Origin: Holothuria scabra
Taxonomy: Eukaryota > Echinodermata > Holothuroidea > Aspidochirotida > Holothuriidae
Direction of reading: 5' to 3'
Length of the DNA stretch: 64,000 nt
Assembly: GCA_037179385.1 (NCBI GenBank)
Contig: CM074193.1
Location: 38,156,846 to 38,220,845, forward strand
Shown: piece after piece, positions 52,991 to 64,000 of the stretch
Numbering within the stretch: position 1 is the stretch's first letter
Layout: each line of letters opens with the position of its first letter
Program-made: the position numbers and the translations under genes
Notes under the pieces: model-generated
What the model saw: only the letters and a program-made list of their open reading frames with translations
Told to the model about the DNA's origin: nothing
Databases searched by the model: none

Positions 52991-55900
52991 GATCACTTTG
53001 TTATGTGGGCCTTAAAACAAAACTCTTTAATTATTTCTTTTGCCAATAATAATGCAGGAGTAAAGTATGTTAAAAACCTAAAAAGGGCGCCGAAAGACGA
53101 TTTTGGTCCGTAAGGTGGGGCGAAAGCCTGGAAAAACAAAATGCCGTATCTTACTGGATCCATGTGCTGACGGATCGAGGAGAAGCTATCAAACAAGTTG
53201 AAATCTCATTTCTTTCGACTTCCCCTTGTAAACAACTTAACTAATAGTGAAATAACTTATCACTCAGTTTTTCAATGCATATACTTGGTACGTTTCCGTA
53301 CAAAGCTGCATAACTGCGTAATAATGATTGGAGCACTTTGTAAACATACACTTCTACTTCGTACGAAACATAAACTTCATGTATTTCGCCTTTAGCCGGA
53401 ATCGACATAGTGCATTGATCTTACTCGATCTATTTATAAAACAAACCAATCTAGTGAAAAGCTGCTACATTAATATGTCTTTTATTACTTTGACTTTCTC
53501 CTGAGTTCGTCATTACACCAATTAAAGGGAACTTCAATCGATCAAATTCAGGTCGATATCAACAAACAATATTTCGTACATCTTGTAGTAAGCTGTATGC
53601 ATGCGTAATAGTAATTTGTGTAGCTCGTTAACATGTTTTAGTTCTACTTCGTTCCAAATAACACTTAATTGTTGTCGTCTTTAAGCCGGAACAGACAAGG
53701 TACCTTAATCTCACTGGATCTATATGCTATGACCAAAGCAATCGAGTGAAAAGCTACCCCGCACGTTGAAATATCATTTCTCTGAACTTTTTCTGATAAG
53801 CAACTTTACTTAAAAATACAGGAGTGGCACTAACCTTTTAAATATATACTGTACGCAACATATACTCCGTATACTTTCGTACGAAACTGTATGAATTCGT
53901 CATTATTATCTTAGCACTTTGTAAAATATATTAGTACTTGTTCGTACGAAACACAAACTTTAATTTTTCCTCTTGTAGCCGGAACCAATAAAGTGCGTTG
54001 TTCTTACTGGATCTATTTGTTTGAAAAACCAATAAATAACCTGTTCCCCAGCTTTAGGTCTTACTGAATGTTTCCTTGCCTAAAACCATGGACTTACCCT
54101 AAGACTCGTCTAAAGGCCCACCGAGGGCAAATGGAAGGGACCTTGGAAAAGTGTCGTCATTTTCTTGATATGCCGTTACAGTAATTTTTTACGGTAACAC
54201 TAATCTTGAGGTCTATTTTCGACTTGCCTCCGTATGAAGGCAAAAGTTGGTCAAGTTTCCGGTAGGGGATACTCTACGTACGCTCCCCCGCCCCCCCCCC
54301 CAAGTGTTTGTGTAACTATTTTGAGTAAATGATTTGAGCAGTTTTTTAGCAAGATATAGATTCACAATTGTTATGTACTTTTTACGAAAAGAATTTAAGT
54401 CGTTGCTGGACTGGATATCCATTGGTTTTTGATACATTTGGTAACCAACACTTTCCAGTAGAGCGCGACCCCGCAACCAGGCTGAAGTGTCCAATAGCCT
54501 ATTACACGTTTGTTGTTTTTATGTTTTATGTTGTTTTTGTGTTATCTCACATAAAAATAAAGCAACCTACTGTTCAATTTTAGATCAATATATCACAATG
54601 AATACTTTGTGCGTTTTCGTACGAAGTTGCATGCATGTCTAATATTAATTTTAGAGGTTCAAGTTTGTACCATATAGCAATTTGGCCTACTGCTTCGTAC
54701 GAAATAAAACTCAACTGAAATGTTGGAATGTTTGTTCCCCAAAATACTCCGCTTTTTGTATATTTATTTGTTTGTTGAGTGCAAAGCAAACCCCGCGTTA
54801 CAGTCAGCCTTTAATTTGAGCTTGTTTCGTAGGATATCTCAATCATGAACGCAATTTATCGCTTATGTTTTGGCTCTAGACATCACATGCAATTTGTAAG
54901 TGCGCCTACATTTTCGTACGAAGCTGTTTGAACGTTGAATGTCCGGCAATAAATTGAGTGTTTCCTTTCTTCTTACTTAATATATGTTAGAACTCGTACG
55001 AAATATATAAGCTCGTTGGACTGCAACTTTTTTGTTTCCTTTGCATAACATAATTATGATAAATTAACGAGTAAATTGAACTTTCTCTCCTAAGCAACTT
55101 TACTCAAATATATACTAAGGAGTTGCACTGACTTTTTAAATATATACTGTAAGTAACATATACTCCGTATATTTTCGGTCGAAACTGTATGAATTCGTCA
55201 TTATTATATTAGCACTATGTAAAATATATTAGTACTTGTTCGTACGAAACACAAACTTTAATTTTTCCTCTTGTAGCCGGAACCAATAAAGTGCGTTGTT
55301 CTTACTGGATCTATTTGTTTAAAAAACCAGTAAACAACCTGTTCCCCAGCTTTAGGTCTTAATGAATGTTTGCTTGCCTAAAACCATGGACTTACCCTAA
55401 GTCTCGTCTAAAGGCCCACCGAGGGCAAATGGAAGGGACCTTGGAAAAGCGTCGTTATTTTCTTGATATGCCGTTACAGTAAGTTTTTACGGTAACACTA
55501 ATCTTGAGGTCTATTTTCGACTTGCCTCCGTATGAAGGCAAAAGTTGGTCAAGTTTCCGGTAGGGGATACTCTACGTACGCCCCTTTCCCCCAAGTGTTT
55601 GTGTAACTATTTTGAGTAAATGATTTAAGCGGTTTTTTTTTTTTTAGCAAGATATAGATTCATAATTGTTATGTACGTTTACGAAAAGTGTTTAAAACGT
55701 TGCTGGGCGCGATATCCATTGGTTTTTTATACATTTGGTAACCAACACTTTCCAGTAGAGCGCGACCCGCAACCAGGCTGAAGTGTCCAATAGCCAATTA
55801 CAAGTTAGTGTTTTTGTGTTATCTCACACAAAAATAAAGCAACTTACTGTTCAATTTTAGATCAATATATCACAATGAATACTTTGTGCGTTTTCGTACG

Positions 55901-57150
55901 AAGTTGCATGCATGTCTAATATTAATTCTACAGGTTCAAGTTTGAACCATATAGCAGTTTGGCCTACTGCTTCGTACGAAATAAAACTCAACTGAAATGT
56001 TGGAGTGTTTGTTCCTCAAAATGCTCCGCTTTTTGTACATTTATTTGTTTGTTGAGTGCAAAGCAAACACCGCGTTACAGTCAGCCTTTAATTTGAGCTT
56101 GTTTCGTAGGATATCTCAATTATGAACGCAATTTATCGCTTATGTTTTGGCTCTAGACATCACATGCAATTTGTACACTCTAAAATCAAAAGAGTGAACT
56201 TAGTCTCTCTTTGATCGAGTGTAAAGTGTAAATTCGCTCCATTAGAGTGATAATTCACTCCAAGAGGAGTGAAGTTCCCTCCAAAAAGAGTGAATTTCCC
56301 TCTAAAAAGAGTGAAATTCACTAGAGGAAGAGGGAAAATTCACTCTTCCACGAGTGCCTGCAATGATCGCTCTTTTTTTAAGAGCGATCATCGTGGGCAC
56401 TCCATCAAGAGTGAAACTTCGCTCGTTTTAAGGGAATTTCACTCTTTTTGGAGTGAACTTCACTCTTTTTGGAGGGAACTTCACTCCTCTTGGAGTGAAT
56501 TTACATTTTTCACTCGATCAAAGAGTGAATAAGTTCACTCTTTTGATTTTAGAGTGTAAGTGCGCCTACATTTTCGTACGAAGCTGTTTGAACGTTGAAT
56601 GTCCGGCAATAAATTGAGTGTTTCCTTTCTTCTTACTTAATATATGTTAGAACTCGTACGAAATATATAAGCTCATTGGACTGCAACTTTTTTGTTTCCT
56701 TTGCATGACATAATTATGATGAATTAACGAGTAAATTGAACTTTCTCTCCTAAGAACTTTACTTAAATGTATACTAAGGAGTTGCACTGACTTTTTAAAT
56801 ATATACTGTAAGCAACATATACTCCGTATATTTTCGTACGAAACTGTTTGAATTCGTCATTATCTTAGCACTTTGTAAAATATATTAGTACTTGTTCGTA
56901 CGAAACACAAACTTTAATTTTTCCTCTTGTAGCCGGAACCGATATAGTGCGTTGTTCTTACTGGATCTATTTGTTAAAAAAACCAATAAATAACCTGTTC
57001 CATAGCTTTAGGTCTTAATGAATGTCTGTTTGCCTAAAACCATGGACTAACCCTAAGTCTCGTCTAAAGGCCCACAGAGACCAAATGGAAGGGACCTTGG
57101 AAAAGTGTCGTCATTTCTTGATATGCCGTTACTATGGAAACGTTAAGGTG
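52991..57150 (-). repeat. Diverged satellite, reverse orientation, with ~1.3-kb tandem units
   Basis: Satellite phrases such as ttactggatc-atttgttaaaaaaccaat occur, and cttcgtacgaa throughout. Superimposed is a larger tandem: TTCGTACGAAACACAAAC at 53941, 55249 and 56895, spacing 1308 and 1646. The second spacing is 1263 once the 381-bp MITE and its TA are removed. The ~1.3-kb copies include the phrase aaaccatggacttaccctaag. Confidence 0.85.
56176..56556. mobile_element. 381-bp palindromic MITE, TA duplication
   Basis: Ends CACTCTAAAATCAAAAGAGT and its exact complement, flanked by TA (56174-56175 and 56557-56558). The neighbouring tandem copy (54895) reads tttgtaagtgcg, the empty site. The interior is built of repeated 'gagtgaa-ttcactc' words, with a perfect central stem (gatcgctctttttttaagagcgatc). 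TA target suggests a Tc1/mariner-like mobiliser. Confidence 0.9.
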
Positions 57151-57186
57151 CCGTCAAATTACAAACTTAGATCCTATATTATCTTA

Positions 57187-57910
57187 ACATTTTGCAACAA
57201 AATGATGAAATATTCACTTATTATCGTAACATTTTGCAGTTAAGTGATGAATTACAAACTTACCATATTTCAACAATTCAACATTTTGCAGAAAATTGAT
57301 GAATTACCTACGTATCACAAGTAATCAATTCAACATTTTGCAAAAAAATGATGAATCACAGACTTAACGGATTTCGACAATTCGCCATTTTGCAGATAAG
57401 TGTTTAATTGCACATTTATCGGATCTCAACAATTAACCAATTTGCAGAAAAATCACGAATTCCACACTTACCAGATGTTAGCAAATCAACATTTTGCAGA
57501 AAACTGATGAATTACTCAGTTATTGGATCTAAGTAATTCAACATTTTGCAGAAAAATATTAAATTACACATATTAAAGATCTCACCAATTCTACATTTTG
57601 CAGAAAATTGATGAATTACACAGTTAATGGATCTTAGCAATTCTAAATTTTGCAGATAAATGTTTAATTACACATTTATCGGATCTCAACAATTAACCAA
57701 TTTGCAGAAAAATCACGAATCCCACACTTACCAGATGTTAGCAAATCAACATTTTGCAGAATACTGATGAATTACTCAATTATTGGATCTAAGCAATTCA
57801 ACATTTTGCAGAAAAATATTAAATTACACATTTAAAATATCTCACCAATTCTACATTTTGCAGAAAGTTGATGAATTATCGGATCTTAACAATTTAACAA
57901 TTCGCAGAAA
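57187..57910 (+). repeat. 52-bp minisatellite with 260-bp higher-order unit, ~14 copies
   Basis: The acattttgcag-like word is at 57229, 57281, 57333, 57385, 57437, 57489, 57541, 57593, 57645, 57697, 57749, 57801 and 57853, exactly 52 bp apart, with looser copies at both ends. Copies 57385-57593 resemble 57645-57853 more than their neighbours, giving a 5 x 52 = 260-bp higher-order period. Confidence 0.92.
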
Positions 57911-59124
57911 AATGACGAATTACGAACCTGCTTAAGATTCTATTTCCACATTTTAAAGAGGTAGTATAAAGTGTGCTGTCATTGAAACTTATCAATTACA
58001 CGTTTTCATACCGAAACATTTTTGTGTATCTGTGTGTTTGGGGCAATCCGACCTCTTGAGGCGGGGGGGGGGGGGTAAAACTTGCAAAGAGCCATTTGGG
58101 GTTGTGGCAATCCCCTCTTGTAATGCTACTGGTTTGATATGTGTAAAAGGTGAAGTAGCATATCAGACTCTACAATTAAATCGCTTTCTTTCCATTCTCT
58201 GCTATCTTCTCAAAAGGACCCCTATAATTACTTGTTTTCGTTGTTATTGGGACGTTAATGTCAGCAAGGTCTAAACACCCTAAAAATTCAACACAACAGC
58301 TACAAATCTAAAGTTTGTTATAGTTTTCACTTAAAGGCTGTACTAATCCGGGCTTGGTTTAAGACAAAAACAACAACTGGCATTTAATTATCCTTTTTGA
58401 AGCAGGATTCCTGAACCTACTTGTACCCCATTTATTCTTTAAGGCCGAACCATCGAGCAAAATTTCGTTTACAAAGTGCAGTCAACGATTATCACCTCAT
58501 TTAATTCGGACTAGTTTAAAGGAATAACTAAAAGATAACAACCTTTAAACACGTAAAGCGTATAGGTATGAAGCTGTTTTCGACAGAAGGGTGGAGAGGG
58601 AAGCTGAAAGGTTTTCTTCGGACAACATTTATTGCCACGGGTCTAAAGAAAGAGGGGCGTCGATTTGATCCTCAAAGGTGGGGGAGGGGGGAATCTGGCC
58701 TACATTTTTCTCCTTCCCTGGTAAGGTATCAACATGTTCGTAGCTAGACATTTTTACGAAAAGGGGGATGGGCAAACATCCAAATTTTACGATTTTTAAG
58801 TGTGAACACCACTGTACTAGGGACGTACTTTGTGACGCGCGAAGCGCGCTGAAATTTTTACCCTTTTTCCAATATATAAAAATATGGAGCTTGCGTTGCA
58901 GAAAAGTTCGTCGGAGAGCCTCATTTCGTAGGCTTTGGATAACATTATGTAGCAACAACGATCTTTGTTCGCCCCTCAATCTCAGATTTGCCAACAGGAA
59001 ATACAAATTCTTCAGTAATCCCCCAAATTAATTTTTCATGTCAAGGGCTTATATTGGGGAAAATTTGGAATTCTATGGAAGAAAATTTATTAAAAGCACT
59101 GTAGTTTCCTTTGTTAGTTGATGA
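57911..59124. other. No gene seen
   Basis: Poly-G run at 58062-58075; AT-rich otherwise. Frames at 58629-59031 overlap on both strands and show no family motif. Confidence 0.5.
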
Positions 59125-60240
59125 TCTGGTGTCACATATAGCAAATTTCCGGTTTTTTCACTTCAAGAGCTCGGAAAATTTGACCAAACTGAAGGTATGA
59201 GTGAGCCATTCTGCTTAGGAATTGCGATTTGCGATTTTTTCAGAGCCGCCTTCCCCCCTGTAGCTACGCCCATTGGCGGCGCTACGGGGGGGGGGGGGTG
59301 AAGGGGCATTTCCCCATCAAATTCTTTCCTTGCCCCCAGTTGCTCCCCCAAGTAAAACTGATGGAATGGAAGTGCATGTGGCCTATGAGTGTGTGTGTTG
59401 GGGGTGGGAATGCACTGGCTCCTGGGTGAACGTGCAATTGATACTGACGAAAATTTTTTTAATTACATGCTCTTGAAGTAGGCCTACATCATCCTTCAGG
59501 GTTAGGGTAAGGTGTTTCCAATCTACATGTGGTACGCATATCACTTATGATATAGATGTTGCCTTGTCTTGGCACTTCGCGGTTTGGTACATAGCGTGCT
59601 TCTTTTATTTTTCTATTGTTTCTTATTCTCCCTCATACATCCATAAATTATTTATGTAGGCTGCACGCCAACTGATGATTGCGTTCTGCTTAGATGGTGT
59701 CATTACAGCTTAACACTACTTCAACTCTTTGCCCATCCACAGCACCCCACCCAAATGAAAAAGTCTGGTTTAGCCATTGACTAGTATAGTGGTACTCGGT
59801 GGCACCGCGCAAATATAATGATACTCTCAAAGAAAAAAAAAAAATTGTTAACCTTGGAGTTAGATCAACCGAAAAATCAAATAATATACCTCTCCTGGGA
59901 CATAATTTTTCACCCAGAAATATGGTACAACCCCAGAGCTTCCGGGGGCTTTGCCCCCTGGGCCCCACCGGGACTTTGCCACTGGACCCTACCAGGGGCC
60001 CTAAGGCGGACCCCTGGACCCCACCCGCAAGACCTCGCGCTTTGCGCTCGGTTTCGCCCTGGGCGCGAAAATCTTTGCTCCCCGGCATTTTCCTTTGCCC
60101 TCAGTCCCCCCCCCTCAATTTGACATTCTGGCGCCGCCGCTGGTTACGCCACTGGGTGCCTGAGAGAAGGGGTCCAAATGCAAAATGGTGCTAAATATTT
60201 CAATATTTTGAGTTACTAGGAAACTCCAAAGTCTTAAAAA
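59125..60240 (+). repeat. Left arm of an old inverted-repeat structure
   Basis: 59129-59275 (tcacatatagcaaatttcc, ctgaaggtatgagtgagcc, gtagctacgccc) is complementary to phrases between 62168 and 61870. 60143-60235 (acgccactgggtgcctgaga, ccaaatgcaaaatgg, gttactaggaaactcc) is complementary to 61785-61885. The stretch 59280-60130 between them includes a GC-rich block (59930-60120, gggccccaccgggac) and may be a later insertion with CAGTGGCGTA-type ends. Confidence 0.65.
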
Positions 60241-61774
60241 CATGATCTTGATGGTGTGGGTAATTACTTCAACGGACTATACAGTCGATGTGAATTTACC
60301 GGGTGTACTATAAGTGAATAGAATCACAACGAAAATTGTGATAGTTTGCGAAGGATTTTTGCAAAAGTTTAATAGTAAAGAAAAAATTTTTAAAAGAAGG
60401 TTAGATAAATCCATGAACTGATGAAAAGCACACTTCAGTCTACTGCGGGAAAATCACAGATCGATGGGGGAGGGGGTGGTACCCACTGGTGCTACTGAGA
60501 CACCGTTGCATAGGCCTACCGGTGTAAGATTGCTGATACAAAAAAAAATTAAAATATGTCCTTTCGAACGACACCTCATCATACACTATCTACAGACAGA
60601 GGATGGAGGTGTACCTCTAATTCCAGATTGACTTATCTAATATAGCAAACATCAGTGTGATTTTTCTTCTCTGATAATGATCTAAATACGAAATGGTCGA
60701 ATCGTTATACGAATGTGTGATGTGCGCGTGTCGAAATTAATTTGCATTAGAAATCATTTATTTTTTGAAAAAGTTGCATGCAGACTGTGCACCGAGGCAT
60801 TTTCAGTTTCCCTAAAATGTGTTTGCCAATTTCAGCCTGCCAGGCTGGTTATTCACTAAAGGTTACAGATTTCATTAAAACATAGAAGTCGACGATTCCT
60901 CTTCTTCAAATTCCTAAATGTCGTGCTCCTTCATAACCACATCAGCTGCCCTATGCACACAATCAATCGACATAATCATTGAGATCGATGAATAATGTAT
61001 GTTTGATATGCAAGTGAAAAAGGAACATCAATGAGACTGCAAGTGCCCGAAAATTTTGGGGATTTATAAAGTAAACATATGGAATTATTGATACAGAAAA
61101 TCGATCGTAATCGGCAGAGCACACCTTTCATAACCTACATGTATATAAATTTTTGGGTTGTATCTAACTTTTAAGTTTCAGGTCACAAAAGAAGCGGGGG
61201 GAGGGGGACTTTAACGTTAGTGTCCCCTCCACTCAAAAAAGTGGGGGGACATGTCCCCCTGTTCCCCACAAATCGACGCCCATGGTAGAGAGAGGGAGTA
61301 TCCCCTTCCTTTTTTGAAAAAAATAATAATATTTGATTGTCCCCAAATGTAATGTAGTGAAATATATTATTAGGTAATATTTATAGGGAAATTACAAAAA
61401 TTTATTTTTACATTTTTTCAAAAAGGAAATATTAAGGGGTATTCAATCTTAAATAGTGCGAAAGCATACTTCCGCCACAACATTTCGACTAAGGGATTTT
61501 AACAATAATTTAAAAATATAAATTTTACAGTAAATAATGTCATATGACGTCCCGGATTTTACAATGAATAATCACTTTTACTCTAAGTAAAAATTGTAAG
61601 TGCTAGTTTCAAAATGTGACATTTCTATTTAGATGTATGTAGTCATTTCATATTTGCACTATTTTTCATATTATTCTCACTCGAGAGGTGCCGTTTCCGA
61701 CCATCTGAAGGGTTTGTGAAGTCAAAAATTTTCTTGTACCCTCCGCGCCAACTAATGGTGGCGCTCCTCTTAGA
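60241..61774. other. Centre of the inverted structure, non-coding
   Basis: No open frame of interest. Short G-runs and a palindromic-looking pair gtgtcccctccact / agtggggggacat at 61221-61255. Confidence 0.5.
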
Positions 61775-62170
61775 TAGTCGTGCTGCCTGCTTGGAGTTTC
61801 CCAGTAACTGAAAATATTGAAACATTTACAACCATTTTGCATTTGGCCCCCACCCCCCTCTCTTAGACACCCAGTGGCGTAGCTACAGGAGGCAGGTGGC
61901 TCTGAAAAATGAAGAATTCGGAAACTTGCTATTTGTGAAACCATTCTACTGTGTGGTTTGACAACTCATGAAATTACGAAACTCCAAAATCTCTCCAATA
62001 AAAGCTCCTTATTCGTTATTATTTGTTTCAAAAAGGCAAAATTTCCCAGGCGCTTCGCGTGCCGCAAATTGCAATTCCCAAGCAGAAGGGCTCACTCATA
62101 CCTTCAGTTTGGTAAACTTTTCCGAGCGCTTGAAGTGACCAAATGGGAAATTTGCCATATGTGACACCAT
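61775..62170 (-). repeat. Right arm of the inverted-repeat structure
   Basis: Complement of the left-arm segments in reversed order. CAGTGGCGTAGCTACAGGAGG at 61873 and a second CAGTGGCGTAGCTACGGAGG at 62177 mark probable element ends. Confidence 0.65.
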
Positions 62171-63349
62171 GCAGATCAGTGGCGTAGCTACGGAGGGGGC
62201 TGGGGCTCTAGCCCCCCCCCCCACTGAATCGTCTATCTCCCCCCCAGCAGCCCCCACTGGCGACCTGGGAAAAAATATATTCACGCTGGCCGATGATAAT
62301 ATTCAATCCGAGCTACCTGGCTACTATGACATAGGTACACTTGCGATAGATCCACTCTGAATGTCGGAATAAATTCAGGTAGACTGTGACAACTCGTCGG
62401 GTTTCTGGATGGATAATTTCCTAGCAGATTTGGAGTGGCTGAAATTGGCTACGGTACCTTGGTGTGGATTAAAGTGTGCTCCTAGCATCTAGCCTGTTTC
62501 TATCTCCTGTAGGGATTTTTTTCAATTCCTGGGGATGCACAAATTTGTTCCAAAATCATACCTAGTGCGGTGGGTAGGATATTTGAGTCAAATTAGGTTG
62601 GAAGGAATTTGCACTTTGCACGGCCATTGCTGCCACTCATAGGCCAGTGCAACAACCAAACCCAAGTTGGGTCAATGCAGTCTCAAGGGTCGCAACCTTA
62701 CCATTATTACCTCATAGGACATCACTTAGTCCTTGGGAGGAGTGGACAAACCCAGTGGCGCACGAGATGGGGGCAGGGGGGAGACTGCCCCAAATTTCCG
62801 CAAAATCTAAATTCGGGCAGGAATTTGGGAAAACTTCGGGCAGCAATTTGGAAAAAAATCGGACAGCGCTTTAATTTTGGAAAAAAGGGATGCTTTTTCA
62901 GAAAATTTCTAAATGTGTCCGAAATCTTAGATTGCCCGAAAAAAGGAAAGAAACGTCATACAGTCGCTTTCATATAGTCGTTTTCATGAAAACCCAAGTC
63001 GAGATTCCAAAACATCGCTACACCTTCGGGCAGTGCAAAAAGCTTTTATTAGTGACTTTTACTTCACTTATAATCACAACACAATGCCCGAAATTGTCGA
63101 ATACCCAAAATCTTTCAAGCAAATTCCCGAAAATGGAAAAGTACCCTAAGTAAGGGTAACATAGTTACGAAAACTCAAACATATCAAAAAATCATGGCGC
63201 ATTTGGGAAGCCTGTGGCTTAAAGGAAACAATCGTTCTTGAGCATGTTTTTAAATGTTGTGCAACACAATACGGTACTCGAAATGGCCGATTATTTTAAC
63301 AGCTTCAAATCTTTACCGCAAAACAAAAAAAGTTATTTTTAAAGTGACA
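62171..63349. other. Patchwork of old repeats, no gene
   Basis: CAGTGGCGTAGC and CAGTGGCGCACG element edges at 62177 and 62755. Then a stretch with 'cgggcag' words (62813-62850, 63026) that resembles the 5' part of the family at 63350. No coding. Confidence 0.5.
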
Positions 63350-63720
63350 TTTTCATGGAAATTAACAAAGATCTGCGACACATTTGGGTAGAATGTGAAA
63401 AAAGTTTTCACCATCCCCACTTCATACTGTAGTCTTGCAAAAATTGCCCGAAAGGGTCAAATATTTGGGCACAGGTTAAAAAAGATGCTGAGACGTTTTC
63501 AAATGCCAAATTAATTCAACGCACGGACAGAAGGGTGTTTAGGTGCAGTGCCCAAAAGTTTGCCATCTATCCTGCTCTAGAGTCGAATACGGGCAATGTT
63601 ATGAAAATCGGGTAATTTGTTTTTCGATACTTTAATGACGCAGTGTGATAATGTCTTCCCATAAGTCTGCTTGAAAATTCTTTAAACACACCTTGTAATG
63701 TTACATTTTTCAAAAGTAAA
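63350..63720 (+). repeat. Dispersed repeat, copy B (partner at 42550-43160)
   Basis: Aligns in order with copy A over the phrases listed there. It is probably part of a longer family extending upstream to about 62800. Confidence 0.7.
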
Positions 63721-64000
63721 ATCATATAAAGTCGGAAATTCTTGCAGTCACACAATTTTATCAATATATATTAAATTAGCCAAGAGACGTAATAGAGTAA
63801 AATTCTTTGGCATGTTTTCAATTCCATTTTATGGTTTCCCCAGAAAATATGCGGGACCATTTCATCGATTGGTAGTGATACATTTTATCTGGTAATTTTC
63901 TGATCAAATAGCGACTGCTTAGATCTCCCCCTATAAGCCTGGGAAATGTCATTTTCGACTGTCTCAGGGGTACGATTTTTCAAAATTTTCTGTTCGCTCC
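63721..64000. other. Right edge, nothing recognised
   Basis: AT-rich, no motif. Confidence 0.5.

Noticed and set aside
57187..57910. Possible CRISPR-like array because of regular spacing
   Set aside because: There are no unique spacers: the whole 52-bp unit is repeated with drift, and the genome is eukaryotic.
59690..60194. Overlapping frames on both strands, 101-132 codons
   Set aside because: They translate a GC-rich repeat block, overlap each other on both strands and lack any domain.
1..64000. tRNA, 5S or other RNA genes
   Set aside because: By eye I found no A-box/B-box pair with a foldable cloverleaf; a tRNAscan-SE and Infernal run would be decisive.

Overview
The window looks like intergenic, repeat-dominated chromosome from a marine invertebrate. 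Spliceosomal introns, very long non-coding stretches and the transposon families present all fit this. The recurring words TAGGCCTAC and TAACGTTA remind me of echinoderm genomes, but that placement is a guess. I see no convincing host gene and no tRNA or rRNA gene. Everything I can support is satellite DNA or a mobile element.

Backbone. A tandem satellite with a unit of about 578 bp fills 1-4429. It continues in the same orientation and register at 13351-13901, 24906-25770, 39866-40403 and 41160-41441. It reappears in the opposite orientation at 46560-46954 and 50013-52390. Each unit is a dimer of two related monomers of about 289 bp, both carrying TTTCGTACG. Older, diverged copies lie at 43.28-46.51 kb and 52.99-57.15 kb. 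Some units carry a 257-bp TTAA-flanked piggyBac-like MITE at one fixed position.

Insertions. Complete elements have landed in the satellite, and removing them restores its register. (1) 4430-13347 is an 8.9-kb element with long inverted repeats. It encodes a three-exon protein with a DDE-like core, a PIN/XPG-like nuclease and a C-terminal cysteine-rich CXC domain. (2) 13902-24905 is an 11.0-kb EnSpm/CACTA-type element with a transposase and a spliced DUF4806-like gene. (3) 25771-39865 is a 14.1-kb element with perfect 17-bp inverted repeats and a TAAA duplication. It carries a second, very divergent DDE-PIN/XPG-CXC gene on the minus strand. (4) 40404-41159 is a solo LTR. (5) 46955-49841 is a Crypton-like tyrosine-recombinase element with short terminal inverted repeats and several strong hairpins. 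The architecture of (1) and (3) matches what I recall of the Academ superfamily. Each has one frameshift, so both copies are probably recently dead or affected by sequencing error.

Smaller elements are nested inside: two MITEs with 8-bp duplications, several palindromic MITEs, a CR1/Jockey-type reverse-transcriptase remnant and a Penelope-like GIY-YIG remnant. The right end (57-64 kb) holds a 52-bp minisatellite with a 260-bp higher-order period and a patchwork of old inverted and dispersed repeats without coding capacity.
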